Source: Anaeramoeba ignava
Taxonomy: Eukaryota > Metamonada > Anaeramoebidae
Length of the DNA: 64,000 bases
Reading direction: 5' to 3'
Assembly (NCBI GenBank): GCA_028826165.1
Contig: JAPDFW010000102.1
Coordinates: forward strand, 1-64,000
A program made the translations under genes and the position numbers. Position 1 is the stretch's first letter. Every line of letters begins with the position of its first letter. The notes beneath the pieces are model-generated. The model was not told the DNA's origin. It searched no databases and was given only the letters and a program-made list of their open reading frames with translations. Below, in pieces: positions 37,605-51,100 of this stretch.

Positions 37605-40600
37605 ATGAATCAAAATCAAAAAGAGTTAAAATTAAAGAAATTCAATAAATTCTTAATAAAACAAGCTAATAAACAATTTGGTTTAATTTTTGAAAATGAA
37701 GAAAGTTCAGATTTTAAAATTTATTGTGGAAAAGATAAAATTTCAATTCCTTGTCATAAATTTATTTTAGAATCTCGTTCAAAATATTTTATGATAAAAA
37801 CAAAAGAAAATCAAATAAATTCAATTCATTTTAATAATTTTAGTTCAGAAATTGTTAAACCAATTATTAAATTTTTTTATAATGGAAAATTTAAATTTGA
37901 TAAACAAAAATTTGAAGAATATTTTAATTTTGCAAATGAAATCAAATCAAAAGAAATTAAAACAAAAATTGAACTTGAAATTGAATTGATTTTAAATGTT
38001 GAAAATATTTTGGAAATTTATTCCAAAACCCAAAAAATCAAATCAAAAAATCTTTTACAAATTTGTCAACAATTCATTTCTCAAAATGTTCAATTTATCA
38101 TTTCAAATCCAGAATTTGAAAAAAATTTAAATCAAAATGAAATTGAATATCAAAATGAAATTGGATATCAAAATCAAAAAGAATTTTTTACAAGTTTTCC
38201 AAATGGAAGTGAATTGTTTAAAATTTGGAAAGAAATTATATCAAAGAATTATACTGAAGTAAAGAAAAAATAATTTAATTTAAAATAGTCAAACAAAAAA
38301 AAATTAATTTAATTTTCTTTTAGATTAATGAAAAAATTATTGAATTTGGTTTATTATTTCAAACTTCATTTCAAAAATGGAATCCAATTCAAACAAAATC
38401 AAATCAAAATCAAAATGAAAAATATTTTGAAAATGAAGCAATTAATGAAGCAATTTCACAAAAAGAAGCTCATCCAATAAAATTTATTCATTTCATTATA
38501 AATTTATTAATTTATTCAAAAGATTTTATTAAAGGTTTTTATTGTTATTTTTATTATAATTCTTTTTTTTTTTTTTTGAAAAAATGAAAATATTAAAAAA
38601 AATTTTTTAAAACACAAAAAAGGAAATCAAAAGGAAAACATTCAAGCTCATAAAAATTTGATTTCTTTATCAATCATTTCAATCATTTCAAAATCAAAAT
38701 TTAATCGTCAAATTTTATTTGAAAATGAAATTTTTCAAATTATTCAAGATTTATTGGAATTTACAAAAAATCTTTTTAAATTAATGGAAAACTTATTTTT
38801 TCAAAAAAAACAAAACGAATCAAATTCTTCACTTTCAATTTATTATTTAATTGAAATCCAATTTATTCTTTCAGAAATTATGACAATTTTATCTCAATTT
38901 TTAAGAGAAAGACAAGTTCTTCCAAATGAAAAAATTTTAGAATCATTTAAAGAAACAAAAATAATTTCATTATTAATTGGTAAATTTAAATTTAAATATT
39001 AAATATTAAATTATTTAAAATTAATTTAAAAAAAAATAATAGAATGTTTTGAAATTATTTTAAATCTCAGAAAGTCATTCATTTTCACAACAAAACAATT
39101 TACAATTCTATCACAAATTCTTCAAATTTTTAAAGTTATCTATGAATTAAGTTTATTATCAGAAAAAGAAAAAATTGATTTAATTTTACTTTTTTTAACA
39201 TCTTTTAAACCTCCAAATTTATCATCATCTCTTCCAAATATTGGATTTTCAAATGAAAATCAAAATCAAAATCAAGAAAAAATAGTAGAATATGAAATGA
39301 ATGAAATTGAAGATTTTTTCCAAACAAATTATTTTGTATTTGATCCAAAAATCAAAAAAGAAGAAAATCATTTCATTTTACAAAATTTCAAATCTTTAAA
39401 AGGAAATTTAATTCATTTGGAATTTCATTTTCGTTTAGATATTTTTAAATTACTTGCTAAAATTATTGAAGAAGAAAATATAATTGAACAAATTATAAAC
39501 AATAATAATATTTCATATATTGGGGATTTTATTCTTTGGGTTTCTTATTATTTTAAAGAAAAATTAACAACAAATGAAAATCAAAATGAAAATCAAAATA
39601 TTAAACCAAAAAAAGTATCAGAAATCAATCTACATCACCCCTATTTTGATTCTCTTTTTAACAATCTTAGAGATTTCCAAAAGATTGAAAAATCAAATGA
39701 AAATGATTTATCAAAAAAAAATATAAGAAAAGAATTAGATAAATTTGCAAATGAAACAAAAAGAAAAGTTAATAATTTCAAAGAAAGATTAATTTTAACT
39801 TATATTGATTTATTCAAAAATCCAAATGAAAATTCATCTTTAATTCATATTCTATCAAATCAAAAAATTATCAAAATTCAAAAATTTATCAAAAATATTT
39901 ATCCTCAAGTTCAAATGTATGTTTTATTTGAATTAAAGAGAATGATTATTAATGATGTAGATAAAGAAATTCTTAACTTTTTTCAAAAAAATGGAGGTTG
40001 GGAAATTTGTTTTTCTGATTATTTTATCAGAAATAATTCCAATAATTCGAATGTAAAGAAAAAAAAAATCTAAAATTTAAATTTAAATTTAATTTTAATT
40101 TAATTTAATTTTAATTTTAATTAGATTAAATTAAATGAAATGAATTCAGATTTACAAACATTATTAATTGATCTCATGCTTAATGTTCTTTTAACATTTC
40201 AAGATTATTTTGATTATAAATTCTTATTTAATCAAATTTCCAAAAATCAAAATATCAAATCAAATTTATCGTTATTAAATCGATTTTTAGAAATGATAAT
40301 TGAACTTATCAATAAAAATCCTCAAATTTCATCAAATAAGATTATTGAAATTAAAGCATTTGAAGGAATTGAAGAAATTTTGTTTCATTCAATCCAAGAA
40401 AAACAAAATAAATCAATTGAATTATGTTTAAAAATTCTAGATTTGTTATTTCAAAAAGCAGATATTGAAATTATTTTGCAAAATCAAGAACTTACCAATA
40501 GTTTAATTAAATTATTTAAAAACAAAATTACTCAAAAAATTTCTTTAACTCATATTCCAAAAATTCTTGAAAAAACAAAAAATTCAAATGGAGAAAAGGA

Positions 40601-43600
40601 GAATCAATTCATCTATTTTTTATTTCAAAAAATTTTATTTTTAATTCAAGAAATCAATTCAAAACAAAATCAAAACCAAGAATCAAATGAAATTGAATTT
40701 AATGATATTGAAGAACTTTTTTCAAAATGTTCAGAATCAATTTCAAAAAACCGAGAAGTTATTCAACAAATATTTTTAAATTCAAAACTATTATACATTT
40801 TCAGAGCATTGTTAGATGAAAAAGAACAAAAATCAACTCATCTTATTTTAATATTTTTGAATGAACTTATCAGAAACAATGAAACAATTATTTACGAATT
40901 TCATCAAGTAATTCCAAAATCTGAATTTATTAAATTACTTTATGAAACAGAAAAAGAAAAGCCAACAGAAAAATTATTACAAATTCTTTTTGATTTAATG
41001 ATTAGTAATGGCAAATTTTCATTAGAGAATAATTTTATTATCAGAAACAAAAATATGATAAATATTATTTTGGAACTTTATTGCCAAAATCAAAAGGAAA
41101 ATGAAAAAGAATTTGATAAAGTTTTGGAAACTTTTATCGAACTTTGTGAGAAATCAATTCATAATATTTATTGTTTTTGTGAAAAAGAAATTATTTCCTT
41201 TTTACTTGAATTAATCCCCAATATTCAAAATTTAAATTTATTCAAAAAAATTATTCAATTTATTGGAAAACTTGGAACACATAAATTTCTTGTTTCTGAA
41301 ATGAAGAAATATTTTTCCATTTTGAAGGATCAATTAAGAAAAAGAAAAAGAAAAGCAAATCAATTTGCAAATTTAATGTTAATTGAATTAAGAAAAATGA
41401 TAAATCAAAATCAAGATCAAGATCCAATAAATTTTTTTGATTTTTATGAAGAAAATTCAAATATAAAACTTCCAACTTTCAAAAATGATTTAATTTCGAA
41501 AAATTTCAGTTTTTTTACTTGGATAAGAATTGAAGATTTTCAAATGAGCAATATTCCTTTATCAAAAGAAAATGAAAATGAAAATGAAAATGAAAATGAA
41601 AATGAAAATGAAATTTGTTTAAAAAACAAAATATTTAGTTTTTTAACAGAAAATTCAAAAGGAATTGAATTACTTTTGGAATTTAACAAAGAAAACAAAA
41701 AACCAAAATCGTTTATTTATCAAATCTATTCAAATCAAGAAAATCAAATTATTGAATCAAGATTTCCATTTGAAATTGAAATGAAAAAATGGTATTTTTT
41801 CTTTTTCACACAAAAATACAAAAAATCAAATTCAGAACTTGAAATAACAATTTATATTGATGTAAATCAACAGAAAACAATAAAAATTAATTTAAAAAAC
41901 AAAATTGGAAATGGAAAAAATTTTATCAAAAATGAAATTGGTTCAAATTTTACATTTTCAATTCAACAAAAAGAAATTCAAAATCAAATTCAAATTCAAC
42001 AAAAATCATTTTATGGACAAATGGGAACAATTTATATTTTCAAAGAATCTCTTAATGAAAATCAAGTTAAAGCAATTCAATTTCTTGGAGCAAATTATAA
42101 TTTATTTTTTTATCAAAATGAAATTTTCAAATATTCAAGTTCAGAATTTGAAAAAGAATTAAAAGAAATTTTAAATGGGAAATTAACTCAAAAAATAATA
42201 ATTTATCATAATCCAAAAACAATAAAAGAAAATTTCTGTTTGAATGAATCTTCAACAAATATTATCAAAAAACATTCAAAAATAAATAATATTTATTCAT
42301 TTACAACAACTAAAATACAAGATATTATTCACTGTTTAGGAGGATTTGAAATATTTTTTTATTTAATTCTTGAAATTGATGAATTATTCCAAGAAGGAAA
42401 TGAAAAAAATGAAAATCAAAATCGAAAATCAAAATGAAAATCAAAATGAAAATCAAAATGAAAATAATGAAAATAATCAAAATAATGAAAATAATCAAAA
42501 TGAAAATAATGAAAATAATGAAAATAATGAAAATAATGAAAATCAAAATGATGAAAATAATGAAAATAATGAAAATAATGAAAATAATGAAAATGAAAAT
42601 AATGAAAATAATGAAAATAATCAAAATAATGAAAATAATGAAAATAATCAAAATAATGAAAATCATGAAAATAATGAAAATAATCAAAAAAATGAAAATA
42701 ATGAAAATCAAAATGAAAATCAAAATGAAAATAATGAAAATAATCAAAAAAATGAAAATCAAAATGAAAATAATGAAAATAATGAAAATAATGAAAATAA
42801 TGAAAATAATGAAAATAATGAAAATAATGAAAATCAAAATGAAAATAATCAAAATAATCAAAAAAATGAAAATAATGAAAATAATGAAAATCAAAATAAA
42901 TTGATTTTTGAAGAAATATTAAAAATAATTCAAGATAGTTTACTAAAAGATCAATTTTTTCAAGAAGAAATTATCCAAAAACAAAAATTCCTAATATTCA
43001 GTCTAATACTTAAATCAATTCATTCAAAATATTTTTCAAACCAAATTTATCATCTTATCAAAACATTGAAAGAAAAAATTCAAAATGAAAAATTCCAAAT
43101 ACAACTTAAAGATCATTTAATTTTTGATTTTGAAATTTGGAAAAATTTCAGTTTTGAAATTCAGAAAGAAATTATCTCTCAAAATAAAAATCAAAATATT
43201 ACAATATTTGATTTATTAATTATATTGAATTATTATGATGAATCTTTAAACAAAATGCAAAAATCAAATTCGTCTCTTCAATATTCCAATTTCCAAAATC
43301 AATTTGATGAATTATCTCAAAATTTATTTTCAATTATTGAAATTCTTTCTGATCAAATTGAAAATGATATCTCAAAATTAGAATATATAAAATCTTTGGT
43401 TTCATCATGTTTACTTTTCAAAACACAATATTTTATGGAAAAAACACTTGAATTTATTTACAAAATTATGAAGGAAAATATAAAACAAAATTGGAAAGAA
43501 TTATTTACAGATGAATTATTTGAACCGTTCATTCAATTAATGAAAGAAAATAAAAACAATATAAAAATAATTGAAATATGTCTTGAAATTATTTATTTTA

Positions 43601-46600
43601 TTGATATTTCTCTTAATGAAAATCAGGAAAGTAATCAAAATTTGGAAAAGAAAAAAGAATTAGATAAATTGGAAGATTTTTATCCTTTAATTCACAATAT
43701 ATTGATTAATAATATAAATCAAATTTCAAAAGAAATTGTGGATATTCTTTTCAAAATGATGATTTATGAAAAAATAACTGAGAAATCTAAAATTTTATTT
43801 ATTCAAAACGCATTTATTTTAGAAACAATTTGTGAAATTTTTAATCGTTCTCCAAATTTATTTAATATCATGAATTTCAATAATCTATTCGTTTTAATAG
43901 CAGAAAATAATTTCAACAAAGAGAAAATTCTCTCACAATTTGGATGGCAAAAATGGTTAAGTTCTTTAATAAATTTCAATTATTTTCATGAAAACGAAAA
44001 TAATCAAAATCAAATTGAAATTGAAAATCAAAATGAAAATCAAAAAGATATTAATGAAATTATTTTCAAATTTTTCAATTTAATGTTTATTTATTGTTTC
44101 CATAATCAATCTTACAATTTCCCAGAAATATTTGAAAATTTTCTTTCATCTGTTTACTTAGTCCATTCTACATCAACAGATAAAGAAACAATTCCTAAAA
44201 TAATTAAAAGAATAATAAATGATATTTTTGAGGATCTTAATCAAAATTCAAAACAAGAAATTGATAAGAAAAACACTAATCGATATTTATTTATATCAAT
44301 TTTAACAAATTCAAATATATCAAAAGAAGATTTTTTCAAGAATTTATTTTATTTAGTCAAAGTATTAAATGGAATTGTTTTCAAATTATCAAAAAATAAA
44401 TTTCAATTCCCAATTTCAGAAAAAAAAATACCAGATTCATTGATTCAAACAACAATTTCAAAACATTTTACAAAAATTCTCAAAACTCCAAAATCAAATG
44501 AAAAAATCAATTTAAAAAATGAAATGGATTTAAATAACATTTTACAAATTAAATTTCATTTATTTGAAAAAACAGAACTTTTGAAAAATTTAATTCTTAT
44601 TTTGGAAAATTTTGAATTTTTCAAAGAAAAAGAAATTCAAATCAAAAGAAGAGAAGAAACAAGAATAATTCACAAAATTATCATTTTCTTAATTTTTGTA
44701 ACAATTCCAAAATCAGACCTTAAATTAACTAATTTTCTTCTTTCCAAATTAAATGAAATGATAAACCAATTAATAAATTTTAAATCATCTCCAATTCAAA
44801 ATCCACAAGAATTAATTACAATTTGTTTCTCTTTCTTATTTTCTTATATTCAAAATGAAAATGAAAATGAAAACGAAAATGAAAATGAAATTCAAATTCA
44901 AAATCAAAATCAAAATCAAATTCAAAATCAAGCAAAAAAGAAAATTTTATTAACCTATTTTCAAATGATTATGCAAGAAAATTACAATTTCTTATTTGGA
45001 TTATTTTCAAGTCAAAACAAAAAACATTCTTTACTTCCTCGAAATTCAAATAATTCAATAATATTTTCAAGTAAAGATATTGAAGAATTTGAAGAAGAAA
45101 TAATGAAAGAAAAATGGAAAAAGGCAGTAAAGATTGTTTTCTTTCCAATAAATGAAAAAATTTGCAAAGATATTGAAGAAAATGAAAAAGAATTTGTTAG
45201 AATTCAATCAAACAATATATCTTATTTGAAAAAAATATTTAATCAAGAATATATTATTAAACAAAAAGAAATTTCAATCATTTCAAACAAACTTGAAAAA
45301 CAAAAGCAAAATATCATTTCAAAAGAAAAAGAACGAAAATTGAAAATGGAAAATAATCAAGAAGAAAATAAAATCAATTATTTAAAGGAATTTAAGGAAA
45401 TAATTAAAAATTCAATTTTAGAAAAATATCCTTGGAGTTCAAATTCAATAAGTATTTTGGATAAAGAATTTAAAAATGAACAAGAAAATTATTATATTAA
45501 AATTTCAGAAATTGAAGATGAAATGAGAAGACAAAAGAAACTAAAATTTTATTCTCAAAAAAATGAAAATGAAAATGAGCAGAATTTGATAAAATTAAAT
45601 CAAAAAATCAAAACTAAAATAAATGAAATTGAAGAAGAATTATCACAAATACAAAATGATGATAATAATTCATTTACAACAAAATGTGAAATAATTTCCA
45701 AAACCAAAATAACAAAAGGAACATTTGAAATTACAGAAAACTCAATTAATTTTTTTAATTTTGATTTAACAAAAGAAAAAGAAAAAGAAAAGAGTTATTT
45801 ATGGAAAATTGAAATGGTTGAATCAATACATAAAAGAAGATATCATTTCAATCATTCAGCATTAGAAATATTTTTTTCGAATAATAGGAAATTTATATTT
45901 TTCAATTTTGAAACAATGGAAAAAAGAAATGAAATTTATGATAAAATTCAAAATCATAAATTAACAAGTATTTATCAATCAAAATATAATTATTCAGGAA
46001 ATGAATCAACAAAATGGATTGAAAAAACACAAATAACAAACCAATGGAAAGAAAGAAAAATATCTAATTTTGAATATATTATGTATTTAAACACAATATC
46101 AGGAAGATCATATCAAGATATATCACAATATCCAATTTTCCCATGGATTATTTCTGATTATGAATCTGAAAAACTAGATCTTAATAATCCAGAAATATTT
46201 AGAGACTTATCAAAACCTATTGGAATATTAAATAATAAAATACAAATTATTAAAGAGAAATATCAAATAAAAGGAAAAGAACAAGAATTTGATTTCAATT
46301 ATCAAACACTTTATTCAAATCCAGAAATTGTTTCATCTTATTTGATTAGATTAGAACCATTTACTTCAATTTGTTTAAAAGAAAAATATTCAATATTCAA
46401 ATCAATTCCGGAAACATGGAAAAAAATCAAAGAAGAAAATAACCAATTTATTGGAGAACTTATTCCAGAATTTTTCCATTTACCAGATTTTTTAAGAAAA
46501 AGAAAAATATTTTCAAATCAAAATCAAAATCAAAATCAAAATCAAAATCGAAAATCAAAATCAAAATCAAAATCTAAAAACAAAATCAAAATCAAAATCA

Positions 46601-48103
46601 AAATCAAAATCAAAATCAAAATCAAAATCAAAATCAAAATCAAAATCAAAATCAAAATCAAAATCAAAATCAAAATCAAAATCAAAATCAAAATCAAAAT
46701 CAAATTGAAAATGAAATTGAAAATGAAATTGAAAATGTTGAACTTCCAAAATGGGCTAAAACACCAGAAGAATTTATTCAAATAAATAAAGAAGCACTTG
46801 AATCAGAACATGTTTCAGAAAATATTAATGAATGGATTGATTTAATATTTGGATATAAACAAAAAGGAAAACAAGCCAAAAAATCAATTAATTTATTTCA
46901 TCCAAATTTATATGAAGAAAATATTGATTTTTCAAAATTTGAGAAAGAAAAAATCAAAAAAGAAATTCAAAGAAATGGACAAATTCCAATACAATTATTT
47001 ACAAAAAAGCATCCAAAAAGATTTACAAAAAAAGAAATGGAACAACAATATTTTTCATCTCGTTTTTCATCATTTGAATGGAAAAATATCTTGTTATCAA
47101 ATATAACTCTCAATTTTGTCAGAAAAAGATTTACAATGAGTTCAAATGCAATTATATTTATCAATTATATAGAAATGATTGAATCTATAAAGATACTTGG
47201 TGGATTTGATAAAATTATCACATTTGATAAAGAAATAAATATTGGAAAACTTGAATTTTCTTTAGTTTATCCAAATTCAAATCAACCAAATTTTGATTTC
47301 AAAATTGAAGGAAAAGAAGAAGAAAAAATTGGAGTTTCATTTGCAAAAGATTTTAATAATTTCCAAGAATGTTTAGCAATGAATAAAGATTCAAAATATA
47401 TTGTTTGTTGTGGATTTTATGACAATACTTTCAAAATAATTGATATTGAAAATTTCAAAATTATTCAAAGTATTTCAAAACATATAGATATTGTGAATTG
47501 TTTGAAAATGAATTGGAAATATATTGTTACAGGATCACAAGATACAACAGTAATTGTTTGGGAAATTGATTTGAAAGAAGGGAAAGTGAAAGAAATTCCA
47601 AAACATATTTTTTTTGAACATGAAAAAGAAGTGAAAAGTGTTGCAATTTCAGTTGAATATGATATTGTTTTAAGTGGATCTATTGATGGAAAATTAATAT
47701 TTCATTCGTTAAACAAAGGAAAACTTATTCAATCAATAATTTTATCAGATCAAAAACCAATTTCAATTATTAAAATAATTAAAGAAGGAAATATTATTAC
47801 ATTTTCAGAAAATTCTAATAAATTAAGATTATTTACAATTAATGGATATTTACTAAAAGAAGTTAAATGTTTGCAAAATATTTATTCAATTTCAATTACA
47901 GAAGATTCAAATTTTATATTTTTAGGAGGAGAAAAAGGAATTCTTGAAATTAGGAAATTATTTAATTTAGAACCAATTCAAAAATTGATTTAAAAGAAAA
48001 AATTTATTCAATTTCTATTATTGAAAAAGGATTTTCAATTATTATTGGATTTGGAAATGGAGAATTAAGTATTGGGAATTTTATTGAAAGAAAAGAAAAC
48101 TAA
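37605..48103 (+). CDS. BTB–ConA-like–PH–BEACH–WD40 giant protein
   Basis: BEACH proteins (LYST, neurobeachin, LRBA, WDFY3, Dictyostelium Lvs) control lysosome size, fusion and autophagy. About 3400 aa over five exons; introns 38259–38323, 38535–38622, 38980–39042 and 40053–40124 all join in phase. Exon 1 encodes a BTB fold (DFKIYCGKDKISIPCHKFIL, FFYNGKFKFDKQKFEEYF). A long helical armadillo-like region follows, then a ConA-like lectin domain (about 41490–42110, YGQMGTIYIF), PH (about 45690–45960) and BEACH (about 46010–47080: SGRSYQDISQYPIFPWII, RDLSKPIG, SYLIRLEPF, EFFHLPDF, VELPKWAKTPEEF, EWIDLIFGYKQKGKQA). WD40 repeats lie at about 47390–48090. Glu/Asn (42400–42897) and Gln/Asn (46517–46728) hexamer runs each change frame, and a missing A near 47987 displaces the last 38 codons. 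An N-terminal BTB is unusual for this family. Confidence 0.85.
42400..42897 (+). repeat. GAAAAT/AATGAAAAT coding repeat in the BEACH gene
   Basis: About 500 bp of GAAAAT, CAAAAT and AATGAAAAT units encode Glu/Asn/Gln. The shift from the upstream to the downstream frame occurs at about 42424–42437, where CAAAATCGAAAATC breaks the hexamer rhythm. Confidence 0.9.
46517..46728 (+). repeat. (CAAAAT)n inserted within the BEACH domain
   Basis: About 30 CAAAAT hexamers lie between the conserved EFFHLPDFLRK and VELPKWA segments of the BEACH domain. As given, the tract contains frame changes (CGAAAATC near 46548 and TCTAAAAAC near 46573), so the run reads Lys/Ser and Lys/Ile before the correct frame resumes after it. 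Confidence 0.85.
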
Positions 48104-48193
48104 AAATTTAAAATTTAAAATTTAAAAAAAAAAAAGCAAAAAAAATATTTTTTATTTTTCATTTTTTTTTTCTCTCTTTAAAAAAGCAAAAAA

Positions 48194-51100
48194 ATGAATC
48201 AAAACGAAAAAAACAAAAAATTATTTTCAGTTTGTCAAAATGGTTCAGTAAAAGAAATTAAATTCCTAATAGAAAACGGAGCAGATATTACAATTAAAAA
48301 TTCAATTTACCAAACACCTTTACATTTAATTTGTAAATTTCAAAAACCAGAAGATTCAAGTTTATTTGAAATTATTAAATATCTAATTGAAAAAGGAATT
48401 GATATTAATTCTAAAAGTTATGGAAATGAAACACCTTTACATTTAATTTGTCAAAATCAAAACCAAAATCAATTTGAAATTATTAAGTACTTAATTGAAA
48501 AAGGTTCTGATATTAACTCTAAAAGTTATGGAAATGGAACAGCTTTACATTATATTTGTAAATTTTCAAATCAAAATCCGAATTTATTTGAAATTATCAA
48601 ATATCTAATTGAAAAAGGTTCTGATATTAATGCAAAAACTACTTCTAATGAAACACCTTTACATTATATTTGCAAAAATCAAAATCAAAATCAATTTGAA
48701 ATTATTAAGTACTTAATTGAAAAAGGTTCTGATATTAATTTAAAAAATGAAAAGAATGAAACACCTTTACATTTAATTTGCCAAAATCAAAATCCAAATT
48801 CATTCGAAATTATTAAATATCTAATTGAAAAAGGTTCTGATATTAATTTAAAAAATGAAAAGAATGAAACACTTTTACATTTAATTTGCCAAAATCAAAA
48901 TCCAAATTCTTTTGAAATTATTAAATATCTAATTGAAAAAGGTTCTGATATTAACTTAAAAAATGAAAAGGATGAAACACTTTTACATTTAATTTGCAAA
49001 AATCAAAATCCAAATTCATTCGAAATTATTAAATATCTAATTGAAAAAGGTGTTGATATTAACTTAAAAAACAAATTGGGTGAAACACCTTTGCATTATA
49101 TTTGCAAAAATCAAAATCTAGATGCACTTGAAATTATTAAGTATCTAATCGAAAAAGAAGCAGATATTAATACAGAAAATGAAAAGAATGAAACACCTTT
49201 ACATTTAATTTGCCAAAATTCAAATCCAAATTCATTTGAGATTATCAAGTTTCTAATTGAAAAAAAGGCAAATATGAACATAAAAAACCATTTGGGTGAA
49301 ACACCTTTGCATTGTGCTTGTAAATTCACGAATCCAAATTCATTTGAAATTATTAAATATTTAATTAAAAACGGAGCTTATATTGATCAAAAAGATTATT
49401 CAAGTGAAACACTATTACACTTAGCTTGCAAAAATCAAAATCCAAATTTACTTGAAATTATTAAATATCTAATCAAAAAAGGTTCTTATATTCACACAAA
49501 TACAAATCACAACGAAACAGCTTTACATTTAGTTTGTCAATTTCAAACTAAAAACCCGAATTTATTTGAAATTATCAAATTTCTAATTGAAAAAAAGGCT
49601 AATATTAATGCAAAAACAAATCAAAATGAAACACCTCTACATTTACTTTGTAAATTTCAAAATCCAAATTCATTTGAAATTATCAAATATTTAATTGAAA
49701 AAAAAGCGGATCTTAATGCCAAAACTTATCAAAATGAAACACCATTATTTTACTCTTTCAAATATTATTTGCAAAATCCAATTCCAATTCCAAATCAAAA
49801 TCCAAATTCATTTGAAATTATCAAATATTTAATTGAAAAAGGATCAGATGTTAACGTACAAAATTCTCAAATTGAATCACTTTTGCATCTTGTTTGCCAA
49901 AATCCAAATCCAAATCTAAATTTATTTGAAATTATCAAATTTCTAATTGAAAAAGGAGGATATATTAATTCAAAAAATAACTTAAATGAGACACCGTTAC
50001 TTTTACTTTGCAAATTCCAAAATAAAAATCCAAATTCATTTGAGATTATCAAATATCTAATTGAAAAAGGTGCTGATGTCAATATCAAAAATTCACAAAA
50101 CGAAACACCATTATTTTATTCTTTTCAAAATCATTTCCAAAATCCAAATCCAAATCCAAAATCATTTGAAATTATCAAATACTTAATTGAAAAAAGATCA
50201 GATGTGAATGTAAAAAACAGATATATTAACGAAACACCTTTACATTATGCTTGCATTAATCAAAATCCAAATCCAAATCTAAATTTATTTGAAATTATCA
50301 AAATTCTAATTGAAAAAAGAGCTGATGTTAATGCAAAAACCGATAGAAATGAAACACCTTTACATTTAATCTTGCATTAATCAAAATCCAAATCCAAATC
50401 TAAATTTATTTGAAATTATCAAAATTCTAATTGAAAAAAGAGCTGATGTTAATGCAAAAACCGATAGAAATGAAACACCTTTACATTTAATTTGTCAAAA
50501 TCGGAATCCAAATCTAAATTTATTTGAAATTATCAAATTTATAATTGAAAAAAGAGCTGATGTTAATGCAAAAACCGATAAAAATGAAACACCTTTACAT
50601 TTAATTTGTCAAAATCGGAATCCAAATCTAAATTTATTTGAGATTATCAAATTTATAATTGAAAAAAGAGTTAATATAAATGCAATCAACAAACAAAATG
50701 AAACACCATTACATTTAGTTTGTCAATTTCAAGCTCCAAATCCAAATTTATTTGAGATTATCAAATATTTAATTGAAAAAAAAGCAAATATAAATGCAAT
50801 CAACAAACAAAATGAAACACCATTACATTTAGTTTGTCAATATAAAAATCCAAATTTATTTGAGATTATCAAATATCTAATTGAAAAAAAAGCAGATATA
50901 AATGCAATCAACAATCAAAATGAAACACCATTACATTATTCTTGCAGATATACAAGTATGAATTCATTTGAGATTATCAAATATCTAATTGAAAAAAAAG
51001 CAGATATTCATGCAAAAAACAAACAAAATGAAACACCATTGCTTTTTCTTTTCAGATATCAAAACGTGAATCCAAATTCACTCGAAATTATGAAATATCT

